From Actinomycetes bacterium (GTDB lineage: Bacteria > Actinomycetota > Acidimicrobiia > Acidimicrobiales > RAAP-2): a stretch of 64,000 bases of DNA. This document shows positions 7,889 through 17,402 of this stretch, piece by piece (position 1 is the stretch's first letter; the number at the start of each line of letters is the position of its first letter). The DNA is taken from positions 62,001 to 126,000 of the forward strand of contig JAJYNX010000002.1 in assembly GCA_021786095.1 (NCBI GenBank), in the 5' to 3' direction. The notes under the pieces were generated by a model. It did no database searches and was not told where the DNA came from. It worked only from the letters and a program-made list of their open reading frames with translations. Made by a program: the position numbers and the translations under genes.

Positions 7889-9835
7889 ATGGCCCCTGAC
7901 CACCTCGACGACGCCGAACTCGACCCCCGCCACCGCCCCCAGGACGACCTCTTCGCCCACGTGAACCAGCGCTGGATCGACGAGACGCCGATCCCGTCGG
8001 ATCGGGCCGCCTACGGCACCTTCTACCAACTGGCCGACGAGGCCGAGCGGGCCTCGCGGGCGCTGCTCGAGTCGTGCGTCTCGGCCGATCCCGGAACCCT
8101 CGAGCGCCAGTTGGGTGACCTCTACGGTGCGTTCATGGACGAGGCGGCGATCGACGCGCTCGGCGTCACGCCGGTGGCCCCGCGACTGGCCGCGGTGGCC
8201 GCGCTGCGCTCGATGACCGAGTGGGGCGCGCTGGTGGGGTCCCTGACCCGTGAGGGACTGGCCGGCGTCGTGTCGCTGTTCGTGGACACCGATCCCGGCG
8301 ACCCCGAGCGTTACCGGGTCTTCCTGGAGCAGGGGGGACTCTCACTGCCCGACGAGAGCTACTACCGCGAGGAGCGCTTCGCCGCCGTGCGCGAGGCTTT
8401 CGCGGAGCACGTGGCGCGCGTGCTGGCCCTGGCGGGCCTGGACGACGCCGTGGCGCGCGCGCGCCGGGTGATGGAACTCGAGACGGCGATTGCGGCCGGC
8501 CACTGGGACGCGGTGGCCTCGCGCGACGTCAGCGCGACCTACAACCCGCGCGCGATCGACGACGTGGTGGGCGACAGCGCGGCGCTGCGCGCCTGGCGCG
8601 ACGCGCTCGAGGTGCCCGCGGGGGCGCTGGACGAGGTCGTCGTGCGCCAGCCGAGCTTCGTGACGTCCCTGGTCGCCCTGCTGGACGAGTCGCGCCTGGC
8701 GTCGTGGCGCGACTGGCTGGCCTGGCGGGTGGTGCTGGGCGACGCGCGCTACCTGTCGAGCGACGTCGCCGACGCCCACTTCGACTTCTACGGGCGCACC
8801 CTGACCGGCGCCCCGAGCCAGCGCGAGCGCTGGAAGCGCGCGGTGGGCGTGGTGGAGTCGGCGATGGGCGACGCCCTCGGGCGGCTCTACGTGGCCCACC
8901 ACTTCCCGCCCTCGGCCAAGGGCGAGGTGGAGGAGCTGGTCGCGAACCTGGTGGCCGCGTACCGCGAGGCCATCACCGGCCTGACGTGGATGGGCGAGGC
9001 CACGCGCGAGCGGGCCCTGGCCAAGCTCGACGCCTTCACCCCCAAGATCGGCTACCCCGCGCGGTGGCGCGACTACGGCGCGCTCGAGGTGCGTCGCGAC
9101 GACCTGGTGGGCTCGGTGCACGCCGCCGAGGCCGTGGAGTTCGACCGCCAGATGGCCAAGATCGCCGGGCCGGTGGACCGCGACGAGTGGTTCATGACGC
9201 CCCAGACGGTGAACGCGTACTACAACCCCGGGATGAACGAGATCGTCTTCCCGGCGGCCATCCTCCAGCCGCCCTTCTTCGAGGCGGGCGGCGACGACGC
9301 GGCCAACTACGGGGCGATCGGGGCCGTGATCGGTCACGAGATCGGCCACGGCTTCGACGATCAGGGATCGCGCTTCGACGGCGTCGGGCGCCTGGTCGAC
9401 TGGTGGGAGCCGGCCGACCGCGCCGCCTTCGAGGAGCGCACGCGCGCCCTCATCGACCAGTACGACGCCCTGTCGCCGGCCGAGGCCCCCGACCAGCACG
9501 TCAACGGCGCGCTCACCATCGGCGAGAACATCGGCGATCTGGGGGGTCTGGGCATCGCCTGGCGGGCCTACCGGCTCTCGCGGCGCGACGCCGCGGACTC
9601 CCCGAGCGACACCGCGGCCGCCGCGCGGCGCTTCTTCGTGGCCTGGGCGCGGGCGTGGCGCTTCGTCGCGCGGCCCGAGGAGGTCGTGCGACGCCTGGCG
9701 ATCGACCCCCACAGCCCCCCGGTGTTCCGCTGCAACCAGGTCGCGGCGAACCTCGATGTCTTCCACGAGGCGTTCGCCACGGCTCCCGGGGACGGCCTGT
9801 GGCTCGACGCCGACCAGCGGGTCACGATCTGGTAG
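7889..9835 (+). CDS. M13 family zinc metallopeptidase (PepO / neprilysin-like)
   Basis: This is a 648-residue M13 (gluzincin) endopeptidase. The zinc site is HEIGH at residues 483-487 ([14 protein letters not shown]), with the third ligand region [10 protein letters not shown] near 548. [23 protein letters not shown] upstream is the family substrate-binding strand (N-A-Y-Y). It lacks the membrane anchor and signal peptide of neprilysins: residues 1-30 are acidic and polar, so it should be cytoplasmic. It sits between truA and rplM, interrupting a conserved ribosomal-protein order, and appears to have its own leaderless promoter. Its substrate (probably oligopeptides) is not known. Confidence 0.93.
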   Translation: MAPDHLDDAELDPRHRPQDDLFAHVNQRWIDETPIPSDRAAYGTFYQLADEAERASRALLESCVSADPGTLERQLGDLYGAFMDEAAIDALGVTPVAPRLAAVAALRSMTEWGALVGSLTREGLAGVVSLFVDTDPGDPERYRVFLEQGGLSLPDESYYREERFAAVREAFAEHVARVLALAGLDDAVARARRVMELETAIAAGHWDAVASRDVSATYNPRAIDDVVGDSAALRAWRDALEVPAGALDEVVVRQPSFVTSLVALLDESRLASWRDWLAWRVVLGDARYLSSDVADAHFDFYGRTLTGAPSQRERWKRAVGVVESAMGDALGRLYVAHHFPPSAKGEVEELVANLVAAYREAITGLTWMGEATRERALAKLDAFTPKIGYPARWRDYGALEVRRDDLVGSVHAAEAVEFDRQMAKIAGPVDRDEWFMTPQTVNAYYNPGMNEIVFPAAILQPPFFEAGGDDAANYGAIGAVIGHEIGHGFDDQGSRFDGVGRLVDWWEPADRAAFEERTRALIDQYDALSPAEAPDQHVNGALTIGENIGDLGGLGIAWRAYRLSRRDAADSPSDTAAAARRFFVAWARAWRFVARPEEVVRRLAIDPHSPPVFRCNQVAANLDVFHEAFATAPGDGLWLDADQRVTIW

Positions 9836-9851
9836 CGTGGACCCGGCGAAC

Positions 9852-9880
9852 TTGCCGTCGCCGTCCGGGTTTTGTAGGCT
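9852..9880 (+). promoter_or_regulatory. Promoter of the rplM-rpsI-glmM operon
   Basis: TTGCCG (9852-9857) and TAGGCT (9875-9880) are 17 nt apart, a near-consensus housekeeping spacing, in the 99-bp gap between the M13 peptidase and rplM. The leader would be about 48 nt, with AAGGAAGAGACT before the GTG start. Confidence 0.65.
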
Positions 9881-9934
9881 GGAGAGTTCCGGATCGCGCG
9901 GCGACCCGTCCCGAGATCGCTGAAGGAAGAGACT

Positions 9935-10381
9935 GTGCGCACCTACTCACCGAAGGTCAACGAGCTGACCCGTGCCTGGCACGTCATCGACGCCGAGGGC
10001 CTCGTGCTGGGACGTCTGGCCACGGTGGCGGCGTCGCTGCTGCGCGGCAAGCACCGCGTGTACTTCGCCCCCCACGCCGACACCGGCGACTTCGTGATCA
10101 TCGTCAACGCCGACAAGGTGGTGGTGACCGCCAACAAGGTCGGCCAGAACTTCGCCTACCGCCACTCGGGTTACCCGGGCGGGCTGCGCGCCACGTCGTG
10201 GCGTACCCTGATGGCCGAGGACCCGGCGACGCTGGTTCACGACGCGATCAAGGGCATGGTGCCCAAGAACCGGCTCGGCCGGGCGCAGCTGGGCAAGTTG
10301 TTCGTCTACGCCGGTCCCACCCACCCCCACGCGGCCCAGACACCCGTCCCGTTCGACACCTCGGCGATCCGCCGCGGATAA
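9935..10381 (+). CDS. rplM: 50S ribosomal protein L13
   Basis: The protein has 148 residues. L13 signatures are [37 protein letters not shown] and the loop [20 protein letters not shown]. The start is GTG at 9935, 6 nt after a purine-rich site (AAGGAAGAGAC). It is followed by rpsI, the universal pairing. Confidence 0.97.
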   Translation: MRTYSPKVNELTRAWHVIDAEGLVLGRLATVAASLLRGKHRVYFAPHADTGDFVIIVNADKVVVTANKVGQNFAYRHSGYPGGLRATSWRTLMAEDPATLVHDAIKGMVPKNRLGRAQLGKLFVYAGPTHPHAAQTPVPFDTSAIRRG

Positions 10382-10389
10382 GGAGCGAC

Positions 10390-10782
10390 ATGACCACGCC
10401 ACTCACCCAGACCACCGGTCGACGCAAGGAGGCGGTGGCGCGCGTGCGCCTGCGCCCGGGCACCGGCTCGATCACCATCAACCAGCGGGCCTTCGACAAC
10501 TACTTCACCTCGGCGACGCACCGCCAGATGGTGATGGAGCCGCTGCGCCTTCTGGATCTGCAGGAGACCTACGACATCGACGCGACCATCGAGGGTGGGG
10601 GCGTGGCCGGACAGGCCGGCGCCCTGCGCCTGGGTATCTCGCGCTCCCTGCTCGAGCTCGACCCGGCGACGCGGGGCTCGTTGAAGAAGGCCGGCCTCTT
10701 GACGCGCGACGCGCGCAAGAAGGAGACCAAGAAGTACGGCCTCAAGAAGGCGCGTAAGGCTCCCCAGTACTCGAAGCGATAA
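10390..10782 (+). CDS. rpsI: 30S ribosomal protein S9
   Basis: The protein has 130 residues and ends [12 protein letters not shown], the conserved basic tail that reaches the P site. The core includes [20 protein letters not shown] and [26 protein letters not shown] precedes the ATG at 10390. Its stop (TAA) shares one base with the glmM ATG. Confidence 0.97.
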   Translation: MTTPLTQTTGRRKEAVARVRLRPGTGSITINQRAFDNYFTSATHRQMVMEPLRLLDLQETYDIDATIEGGGVAGQAGALRLGISRSLLELDPATRGSLKKAGLLTRDARKKETKKYGLKKARKAPQYSKR

Positions 10783-12110
10783 TGAGCGTGGCCGTGCGCT
10801 TCGGCACGGACGGCATCCGCGGTCGCGCCGAGGGCGAGATCACGGTCGACCTCGCCTACCGGCTGGGTCGCGCCGTGGCCGAGGTCTTCGACCGGCCGGC
10901 CTTCGTGGGCCACGACACGCGCGAGAGCTCGCCCCCCCTGGCGGCGGCCGTGCTGGCCGGACTGGCCGCCGGCGGCGCGATCGGGGTGAACCTCGGGGTC
11001 CTGCCGACGCCCGGCGTGGCGGTGGTGGCGCGCGAGCGCGCGGGAGTGGGCGTCGTGGTCTCGGCCTCGCACAACCCCTACTACGACAACGGGCTGAAGG
11101 TCCTCGGTCCGGGCGGGGCCAAGCTGGACCTCGCGACCGAGGCGGCGCTGGCCGACGCGCTGGCCCGCGTCGCGGCGCCGGTAGCGGCGTGGCCCGACTC
11201 ACCCGCCGTGGACCCCACGGGCGAGCTGCTCTACGTGGAGCACCTGCGCGCCCTGGTGCCCGACGACCTCTCGTCGCTGCGTCTGGTGGTGGACTGCGCC
11301 AACGGGGCCGCGAGCCACGTCGCGCACGAACTGTTCGTGGCCACTGGCGCGAGCGTCACGATGCTGCACGACCGGCCCGACGGGCGCAACATCAACGCGG
11401 GCTGCGGGTCCACCGACGTGCGCGACCTCGTGGCGGCGGTGGTGGCCTCGGGTGCCGACCTGGGCCTCGCCTTCGACGGCGACGCCGACCGGCTGGTGGC
11501 CGTGGACGCGCTCGGCACGGTGCGCGACGGCGACGACCTCATGGTGCTCTTCGCCCGCGACATGGCCGCGCGCGAGGTGTTGCGGGGCGGGGTCGTCGTG
11601 ACCTCCATGAGCAACCTGGGCCTACGCCGTGCGCTGGACGCGACGGGAGTGCAGGTCGTGGAGACCGACGTCGGGGACCGTCACGTGCTGGCCGAGATCG
11701 AGGAGCGGTCCTGGAACTTCGGCGGCGAGCAGTCGGGCCACCTCATCTTCGCCGACCTGGCGCCGACCGGTGACGGACTGCTGACCGGGCTGTTGCTGGC
11801 GGAGCTGGTGACCCGGCGCGGACCGCTCGACGAGCAGGCGCGTGACGCCTGGACGCGCGTGCCCCAGGCGCTGGTCAACGTGGCGCGCGAGGAGTACGAG
11901 GACGCGGCCGTGCGCCGCCTGTTCGACGAGGTGCGCGCGCGCTTCGCGGTGGGGCCCGACGACTGGCGCCTGGTGGTGCGCCCGTCGGGCACCGAGCCGG
12001 TGGTGCGTGTGATGGTCGAGGCGCTCGAGGCGGGACTGGTCGAGGAGTTCGCCGCGGCGCTGCGCGAGCGTTTCGCGCCGCCTCGGGGGGGCGATTCACC
12101 TCCCGAGTAG
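10782..12110 (+). CDS. glmM: Phosphoglucosamine mutase
   Basis: GlmM converts glucosamine-6-phosphate to glucosamine-1-phosphate for UDP-GlcNAc and peptidoglycan. The 442-residue protein opens FGTDGIRGRAEG, has the phosphoserine loop SASHNP with Ser96 as the phosphorylated residue, the Mg-binding DGDADR, a sugar loop at GGEQSGH, and the phosphate-binding RPSGTEPVVRVMVEA near the end. It follows rpsI with a TAATG junction and is followed by glmS, which makes its substrate. Confidence 0.96.
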   Translation: MSVAVRFGTDGIRGRAEGEITVDLAYRLGRAVAEVFDRPAFVGHDTRESSPPLAAAVLAGLAAGGAIGVNLGVLPTPGVAVVARERAGVGVVVSASHNPYYDNGLKVLGPGGAKLDLATEAALADALARVAAPVAAWPDSPAVDPTGELLYVEHLRALVPDDLSSLRLVVDCANGAASHVAHELFVATGASVTMLHDRPDGRNINAGCGSTDVRDLVAAVVASGADLGLAFDGDADRLVAVDALGTVRDGDDLMVLFARDMAAREVLRGGVVVTSMSNLGLRRALDATGVQVVETDVGDRHVLAEIEERSWNFGGEQSGHLIFADLAPTGDGLLTGLLLAELVTRRGPLDEQARDAWTRVPQALVNVAREEYEDAAVRRLFDEVRARFAVGPDDWRLVVRPSGTEPVVRVMVEALEAGLVEEFAAALRERFAPPRGGDSPPE

Positions 12111-12119
12111 GCTGAGCCC
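12108..12119 (+). promoter_or_regulatory. -10 element (TAGGCT) predicting a leaderless glmS mRNA
   Basis: TAGGCT at 12108-12113 is 6 nt from the ATG at 12120 and reuses the glmM stop codon TAG as its first three bases. There is no Shine-Dalgarno sequence. A glmS ribozyme is not expected in this phylum, and the space is too short to hold one. Confidence 0.6.
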
Positions 12120-13961
12120 ATGTGCGGCATCATCGGGGTGGTCGGGGCCTCCGACACCCTGGACGTGCTGCTGGAGGGCCTGGAGCGGCTCGAGTACCGC
12201 GGGTACGACTCGGCGGGCGTCGCGCTGGTGCGCCCGGGTGAGACCTGGCGCCGGCGGGCCGCGGCGGGGGTGGAGTCGGTGGCCGCGCTGCGAGTGGCTT
12301 GCGCCGACGCGCCGGGCGACGCGCGCACGGGGATCGGCCATACGCGCTGGGCCACCCACGGGGCGCCCGAGGCGGTCAACGCCCATCCGCACCTGGACTG
12401 CACCGGGCGCGTGGCGGTCATCCATAACGGCATCATCGAGAACCACGCGGCGGTCCGCGAGGAGCTCGAGGCGCGCGGCCACCACTTCGCCTCGGTCACC
12501 GACTCCGAGGTCCTCGCTCACTTGGTCGAGGAGTCGCGAGCCGCGGGACTCGACCTGCTCGACGCGGTGCGCGCGAGCCTGGCGGTGGTGCACGGGGCCT
12601 TCGCCGTGGCCGCGGTCGACGCCGACGAGCCCGAGGTGATCGTCGCCGCTCGGCGGGTCTCGCCGCTCATCGTGGGCACGGCGCCGGGGGTGAGCTACCT
12701 GGCGAGCGACGTACCGGCGATCCTGGGCCGCGCGACGACTTTCTACGCCGTCAACGACGACGAGGTCGTGCGCCTGGGGCCCGAGGGGTTCCGGGCGGTG
12801 GACCTCGAGGGGTCGCCGATCCGGCTGCGTCAGCTGGCGATCGACTGGGACCTGGAGACGGCGGAGAAGGGGGGGCACGATGACTTCCTCTCCAAGGAGA
12901 TCGCCGAGCAGCCCGAGGCGTTGCGCGCCACGCTGGCCGACCGCCGCCGCCGCGACGGCGCCATCACCTTCGACGAGCTGCGCATCGACGACGACGAGCT
13001 GGTGGCGGTGCGCCGCGTCGTGCTCGTCGCCGCGGGCACCTCGCACCACGCCGCCCTGGTCGCCAAGTACGCGATCGAGCGCTGGGCGCGGCTGAGCGTG
13101 GAGGTGGACATCGCCAGCGAGTACCGCTACCGCGACCCGATCGTCGAGATCGGCACGTTGGTGATCGCGGTGTCCCAGAGCGGTGAGACGATCGACACGA
13201 TCCAGGCGGCGCGCGAGGCGCGTCGTCGGGGCGCGCGCGTCGTCGCGGTGTCCAACATCGTGGACTCGTCGCTGGCGCGCGAGGCCGACGCCGTGATCTA
13301 CACGCGCGCGGGCCTGGAGGTCTCGGTGGCCTCCACCAAGGCGTTCGTCACCCAGGTGGCGGCGCTGGAGCTGCTGGCGCTGCGCCTGGCCCAGCTGCGC
13401 GCGACCCTGCCGGCCTCGGACGTCGAGGCGCTGTTCCTCGGGCTACGCGCGGTCGCCGATCAGGTGGCCGCGACCCTGGCGCGCCACGACGCGGTGCGCG
13501 ACGTCGCGGCGACTCTCGCCGGCGCGCGCGACTTCTTCTTCCTGGGGCGTCACGTCGGCTTTCCCACCGCCCTCGAGGGGGCCCTCAAACTCAAGGAGCT
13601 CACCTACCGCCACGCCGAGGGCTACCCCGCGGGCGAGCTCAAGCACGGCCCTCTGGCGTTGATCGAGCCCGGCGTGGTGGTGGTCGCGGTGACCACCGAT
13701 CCGGCGCTGCACGCCAAGATGCTCTCCAACCTGGCCGAGGTGAAGGCGCGCGGCGCGACCGTGGTGGCGGTGGCCACCGACGACGACGACTCCGTCGAGG
13801 CGGTCGCGGACTTCGTGCTGCGCGTGCCCGCGACCGAGCCGCTCTTCACCCCGATGGTCGACATCGTGGTGCTCCAGCTCTTCGCCTACGACACCGCCCG
13901 GCTGCTCGGGCGCAACGTGGACCGCCCGCGCAACCTGGCCAAGACCGTGACCGTGGAGTAG
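12120..13961 (+). CDS. glmS: Glutamine-fructose-6-phosphate aminotransferase (isomerizing)
   Basis: GlmS makes glucosamine-6-phosphate from fructose-6-phosphate and glutamine, the first step to UDP-GlcNAc. The 613-residue protein begins MCGIIGVVG: Cys2, exposed after Met removal, is the glutaminase nucleophile. The N-terminal Ntn domain includes GIGHTRWATHGAPEAVNAHPH and HNGIIEN. Two SIS domains follow (SQSGETIDTIQAAREA and GRHVGFPTALEGALKLKELTY), and the end is the family signature RPRNLAKTVTVE. Confidence 0.97.
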   Translation: MCGIIGVVGASDTLDVLLEGLERLEYRGYDSAGVALVRPGETWRRRAAAGVESVAALRVACADAPGDARTGIGHTRWATHGAPEAVNAHPHLDCTGRVAVIHNGIIENHAAVREELEARGHHFASVTDSEVLAHLVEESRAAGLDLLDAVRASLAVVHGAFAVAAVDADEPEVIVAARRVSPLIVGTAPGVSYLASDVPAILGRATTFYAVNDDEVVRLGPEGFRAVDLEGSPIRLRQLAIDWDLETAEKGGHDDFLSKEIAEQPEALRATLADRRRRDGAITFDELRIDDDELVAVRRVVLVAAGTSHHAALVAKYAIERWARLSVEVDIASEYRYRDPIVEIGTLVIAVSQSGETIDTIQAAREARRRGARVVAVSNIVDSSLAREADAVIYTRAGLEVSVASTKAFVTQVAALELLALRLAQLRATLPASDVEALFLGLRAVADQVAATLARHDAVRDVAATLAGARDFFFLGRHVGFPTALEGALKLKELTYRHAEGYPAGELKHGPLALIEPGVVVVAVTTDPALHAKMLSNLAEVKARGATVVAVATDDDDSVEAVADFVLRVPATEPLFTPMVDIVVLQLFAYDTARLLGRNVDRPRNLAKTVTVE

Positions 13962-13966
13962 TCGGG

Positions 13967-14014
13967 TCGTGGAGTCGTGGAGTTGTGGAGTCGTGGAGTT
14001 GTGGAGTCGTGGAG
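13967..14014 (+). repeat. Six tandem copies of an 8-bp unit between glmS and acpS
   Basis: The unit TCGTGGAG is repeated six times with no gaps (48 bp), copies 3 and 5 reading TTGTGGAG. The end of glmS at 13951-13958 (CCGTGGAG) resembles another degenerate copy. The array abuts the 132-bp duplication that begins at 14013. An 8-bp unit is prone to slippage, and any translation begun inside it (GTG 13977 is in frame with acpS) would change frame with copy number. Confidence 0.85.
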
Positions 14015-14276
14015 CCGTGAGGTAGTGATGGGTGTCGTGGGGGTGGGGGTGGACGTCGTGGACGTGGAGCGCTTCGCGGCGGTGCTGGCGCGTCGTGCGC
14101 GCTTCGCCCAGCGGGTCTTCACCCCCGGTGAGCGTGCCGACACCAGCCGTGAGGTAGCGATGGGCGTCGTGGGGGTGGGGGTGGACGTCGTGGACGTGGA
14201 GCGCTTCGCGGCGGTGCTGGCGCGTCGTGCGCGCTTCGCCCAGCGGGTCTTCACCCCCGGTGAGCGTGCCGACACC
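14013..14276 (+). repeat. 132-bp perfect-length tandem duplication of the acpS 5' end
   Basis: Copy 1 is 14013-14144 and copy 2 is 14145-14276. They abut exactly and differ at only two positions (14026/14158 and 14033/14165, both T in copy 1 and C in copy 2). Each contains a ribosome-binding site, an ATG and the first 39 codons of acpS. Because 132 is divisible by 3 the duplication keeps the frame. Confidence 0.95.
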
Positions 14277-14537
14277 CGTGACGCGCCGGAGCGCCTGGCC
14301 GCGCGCTTCGCGGCCAAGGAGGCGACGATGAAGTGCCTCGGCGTGGGTCTGGGTGCGGTGGGCCTGCACGACGTCGAGGTGCGCCGCGAGCCCAGCGGTG
14401 CCCCCCGCCTGGTCCTGCACGGCGCGGCCGCCGCGCTGGCCCGAGAGCGCGGGGCGCTCTCGTGGCACGTGTCGCTGACCCACACCGCCATCACCGCCGC
14501 GGCGGTGGTGGTCGCCAGCACCGAGACGTCGCCGTGA
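14028..14537 (+). CDS. acpS: Holo-[acyl-carrier-protein] synthase, with an internally duplicated N-terminus
   Basis: AcpS transfers 4'-phosphopantetheine from CoA to a serine of ACP. From the second ATG at 14160 the gene encodes 125 residues, the normal family length, with G-V-G-V-D-V-V-D (metal-binding Asp), [10 protein letters not shown] and the catalytic KEA of [13 protein letters not shown]. An upstream ATG at 14028 with an identical ribosome-binding region (GAGGTAGTG) reads in frame through a second copy of the first 44 codons, predicting a 169-residue form with two N-terminal strands. Both starts look usable. It overlaps alr by 4 bp (GTGA). Confidence 0.88.
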   Translation: MGVVGVGVDVVDVERFAAVLARRARFAQRVFTPGERADTSREVAMGVVGVGVDVVDVERFAAVLARRARFAQRVFTPGERADTRDAPERLAARFAAKEATMKCLGVGLGAVGLHDVEVRREPSGAPRLVLHGAAAALARERGALSWHVSLTHTAITAAAVVVASTETSP

Positions 14538-15685
14538 GCGCGTCGGGGGCGCACCGACCGGCGTGGGCCGAGATCTCGCGCGGCGCAATCGCCCACAACA
14601 GTGCCGCCCTGACCGCGGTGCTCGGGGCGACCCAGCTCTGCGCGGTGGTGAAGGCCAACGGCTACGGTCACGGCGCGCCCCTGGCGGCGCACGCCGCCCT
14701 GGCCGGCGGCGCGACCTCGCTGGCGGTGGCGATCGTCGACGAGGGGATCGAGCTGCGCGAGGCCGGCGTGTCCGCGCCGATCCTGCTGCTGGCCGAGGTC
14801 TCGGCGGACGCGATTCCCGACGCCCTTCGCCACTCGCTGACCCTCACCGTGGGCTCGCGCGAGGGCGCCCGCGCCGTGGTCGGCGCCGCGCGCGCCCGGG
14901 GCGGGCGGCACCGGGTCCACGTGAAGCTGGACACCGGCATGGGGCGCATGGGTGTGTCGACGGACGAGCTCGACGACGTGATCGACGTCCTCGCCGCCGA
15001 GGAGCACCTCGACCTCGAGGGCCTCTACACGCACCTGTCGGTGGCCGACTCGCTCGACGAGGACGACCAGGCCTTCACCCGGCGCCAGATCGCGCGCTTC
15101 GACGAGGCCGTGGCGCGCCTGGCCGCGCGCGGCGCGTGCCCGCGGGTGCGTCACGTGGCCAACAGCGCCGGGGCCCTGGGATATCCCGCCTCGCGCCAGT
15201 CCCTGGCCCGCGTCGGCCTGGCGCTCTACGGCTACCTGCCGGCGCCCCACCTCGGCCGCGCGCTCGACGACCTCGGCTGGTCCTTGCGTCCCGCGATGAC
15301 GCTGCGCGCTCGAGTGACGGCGGCGCGGCGTCTGGACGCGGGGGAGCGACCCAGTTACGGGCGTCGACGCGAGCTGACGCGGCCGGCCACGGTGGTCACC
15401 GTGCCCTTCGGCTACGCCGACGGCTACGCTCGCCGGCTCTTCGAGGCGGGCGCTTCGGTGCTGATTCGTGGTCGGCGCTTCCCGCTGGCCGGGGTGGTCA
15501 CGATGGACCAGATCCTTGTCGACGTCGGGGACGAGGCGGTGACGCCGGGTGAGGAGGTGGTCCTGCTGGGCGCTCAGGGCGAGGAGTCGATCGACGCCGA
15601 GGAGTGGGCGCGCCGGGCGGGGACGATCACCTGGGAGATCCTGTGCGCCGTCGGGGCGCGGGTGCCGCGCGTGCTCGTGGACTAA
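14534..15685 (+). CDS. alr: Alanine racemase
   Basis: This PLP enzyme makes D-alanine for peptidoglycan. The 383-residue protein has the PLP lysine in [11 protein letters not shown] near residue 38, the TIM-barrel phosphate-binding region with HVANSAG, and the second catalytic residue (Tyr) in [11 protein letters not shown]. Other landmarks are MGRMGVS and the conserved [10 protein letters not shown]. The GTG start overlaps the acpS stop. The acpS-alr pairing is common in actinobacteria. Confidence 0.96.
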   Translation: MSASGAHRPAWAEISRGAIAHNSAALTAVLGATQLCAVVKANGYGHGAPLAAHAALAGGATSLAVAIVDEGIELREAGVSAPILLLAEVSADAIPDALRHSLTLTVGSREGARAVVGAARARGGRHRVHVKLDTGMGRMGVSTDELDDVIDVLAAEEHLDLEGLYTHLSVADSLDEDDQAFTRRQIARFDEAVARLAARGACPRVRHVANSAGALGYPASRQSLARVGLALYGYLPAPHLGRALDDLGWSLRPAMTLRARVTAARRLDAGERPSYGRRRELTRPATVVTVPFGYADGYARRLFEAGASVLIRGRRFPLAGVVTMDQILVDVGDEAVTPGEEVVLLGAQGEESIDAEEWARRAGTITWEILCAVGARVPRVLVD

Positions 15686-15691
15686 GTCGGG

Positions 15692-16252
15692 ATGAGTCTC
15701 TCGCACGGGGAGCCGCGGCCGGTGCCCAACGGGCTGGTCGACTGCGTGCGCTGTCGACTCAGTGTCGCGCGCACGCGCGTCGTGGTGGGCGTGGGGCCGG
15801 CCCGAGCTCGCCTGGTCGTGGTGGGCGAGGCGCCGGGCCGCGAGGAGGACGAGGGCGGTGAGCCGTTCGTGGGGCGCAGCGGCCGGCTGCTGATGGCGCT
15901 GCTGGGCGAGATCGGCGTCGCTCGTGAGGACTGCTTCATCACCAACGCCGTGAAGTGCCGCCCTCCCCACAACCGCACGCCGCGCGCCGACGAGATCGCC
16001 GCCTGCCGGGGGTGGCTGGACCAGCAGCTGGTCGGGGACGGCGCGCCGGTCCTGACGGTGGGCGCCGTCGCGGCTCGAGCGGTCTTCGGCGAGCGGGGGT
16101 CCCTGGCGTCGCACCACGGCCGGCTGCGCGACCTCGACGGTCGAGCGGGCCTGGCCACCTACCATCCGGCCGCGGCGTTGCGCGGGGGCCCTAACGTGGT
16201 ACGGGTGATGCGTGAGGATCTCGCGGTGCTGGCCACCGTGGTGGCGCCGTGA
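15692..16252 (+). CDS. Family 4 (iron-sulfur) uracil-DNA glycosylase
   Basis: The 186-residue protein removes uracil from DNA at the start of base-excision repair. The family signature is [23 protein letters not shown] at about residues 48-70. Four cysteines are positioned for a 4Fe-4S cluster: Cys18 and Cys21, one in [11 protein letters not shown] and one in IAACRGWL. A histidine in TYHPAA near the end is the second active-site motif. It lies between alr and tsaE and is probably co-transcribed. Confidence 0.92.
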   Translation: MSLSHGEPRPVPNGLVDCVRCRLSVARTRVVVGVGPARARLVVVGEAPGREEDEGGEPFVGRSGRLLMALLGEIGVAREDCFITNAVKCRPPHNRTPRADEIAACRGWLDQQLVGDGAPVLTVGAVAARAVFGERGSLASHHGRLRDLDGRAGLATYHPAAALRGGPNVVRVMREDLAVLATVVAP

Positions 16253-16716
16253 GCTGGCGGTGCCGCTGCACTAGCGCGGCCGACACGGCGGCCGCGGGGG
16301 AGGACTTCGCCGCGGCCCTGGCGCCCGGGGACGTCGTGCTGCTCACCGGTCCGCTGGGTGCCGGCAAGACCACCTTCGTCCAGGGGGTGGCGCGCGGTCT
16401 GGGCGTGAGCGAGCGCGTCACCAGCCCGACCTTCACGATGGTGCGTCCTCACACCTGTCACGGTGGGGCGATCGCCACCCTGTGGCACGCCGACCTCTAC
16501 CGGGTGCGCTCCCTCGACGAGGTCTGGGACCTGGCCTTGGGCGAGCTGGTCGAGGAGTCCGGGGTGGCCCTGGTCGAGTGGGGCGAGCTCGCGGCGTCGG
16601 CCCTCGGGCGCGACGCCTGGACGGTGCACGTCACCGTGCACGACGACGAGGCGCGGGTGCTCGAGGCGGCGGGGGCGCGCACCGACCGTGACGCTCCGGG
16701 TCGGTGGGCCTCGTGA
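16249..16716 (+). CDS. tsaE: tRNA t6A biosynthesis ATPase TsaE
   Basis: TsaE is the ATPase partner of TsaB-TsaD in making N6-threonylcarbamoyl-adenosine at position 37 of ANN-decoding tRNAs. The 155-residue protein carries a Walker A motif, [10 protein letters not shown], near residues 34-43, then [10 protein letters not shown] and a HADLYR motif, all typical. Its GTG start overlaps the glycosylase stop, and its own stop overlaps tsaB. Confidence 0.95.
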   Translation: MSWRCRCTSAADTAAAGEDFAAALAPGDVVLLTGPLGAGKTTFVQGVARGLGVSERVTSPTFTMVRPHTCHGGAIATLWHADLYRVRSLDEVWDLALGELVEESGVALVEWGELAASALGRDAWTVHVTVHDDEARVLEAAGARTDRDAPGRWAS

Positions 16717-17402
16717 ACGTGCTGGTGATCGAGACGGCCACGCGGGCCTGCGCGGTGGCCCTGGTCGTGGGCGACGCCGACCCGGTCACGGCGCTGCTCG
16801 ACGAGGACCGGCGCCACACCGAGGTCCTGGTCGAGGGGGTCGGGGCGCTGCTCACGACGGCGGGGCTGCGCGCGCGCGACCTCGACCGCGTGGTGGTGGA
16901 CCAGGGCCCCGGGCTCTTCACCGGGCTGCGCGTCGGGGTGGCCACGGCCAACGCCCTGGCCCAGGCGGTGGGCTGTCAGCTGGTCGCCGTGTCCTCGCTC
17001 GAGCTGCTGGCCCGCGGCGCGCACGCCCGGGGCGCGCGCGGGACTCTCGTGAGCTGCGTCGACGCGCGCCGCGGCGAGGTCTTCGTCCAGACCTTCACGC
17101 TGGCCGACGACGCCGTGACGGCGATCACCGCGCCGACGGTGGCGCGCCCGCGCGCCGTGGCGATCGAGTGGGCCACCAACGGCGCGCCGGTCACCTTTAC
17201 CGGCGACGGCGTGGCGCGTTACGCCGAGGACCTGGGCGCCGTGCCCCAGGCGGCGATCGTCGAGCAGCGGGTGCCGCCCCCCGCCCAGGGAGTCGCCCTG
17301 GGCGCCACCCGCGAGCCGGTCGACGTTGTGCACCCGCTCTACCTGCGCGACGCCGACGCGGTCGCGAACTTCACGACGCGCGACGGCGCCACGCCGCGGT
17401 GA
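16713..17402 (+). CDS. tsaB: tRNA t6A biosynthesis protein TsaB
   Basis: TsaB is an ASKHA-fold partner that dimerises with TsaD. The 229-residue protein starts [20 protein letters not shown] and contains VVDQGPGLFTGLRVGVATANALAQ, the family core. GTG at 16713 is preferred over GTG 16704 because it forms the 4-bp coupling with the tsaE stop used throughout this operon. It is followed by rimI with another GTGA overlap. Confidence 0.94.
   Translation: MNVLVIETATRACAVALVVGDADPVTALLDEDRRHTEVLVEGVGALLTTAGLRARDLDRVVVDQGPGLFTGLRVGVATANALAQAVGCQLVAVSSLELLARGAHARGARGTLVSCVDARRGEVFVQTFTLADDAVTAITAPTVARPRAVAIEWATNGAPVTFTGDGVARYAEDLGAVPQAAIVEQRVPPPAQGVALGATREPVDVVHPLYLRDADAVANFTTRDGATPR

Noticed and set aside
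12100-12125. glmS ribozyme upstream of glmS
   Set aside because: glmM ends 9 bp before glmS, leaving no room for a ribozyme, and that element belongs mainly to Firmicutes.
13886-16165. Very long open frame on the minus strand opposite acpS, alr and the glycosylase
   Set aside because: It runs through well-conserved genes on the plus strand. Its residues are Arg/His/Ala/Gly-biased, as expected for antisense frames in high-GC DNA, and no domain is recognisable.
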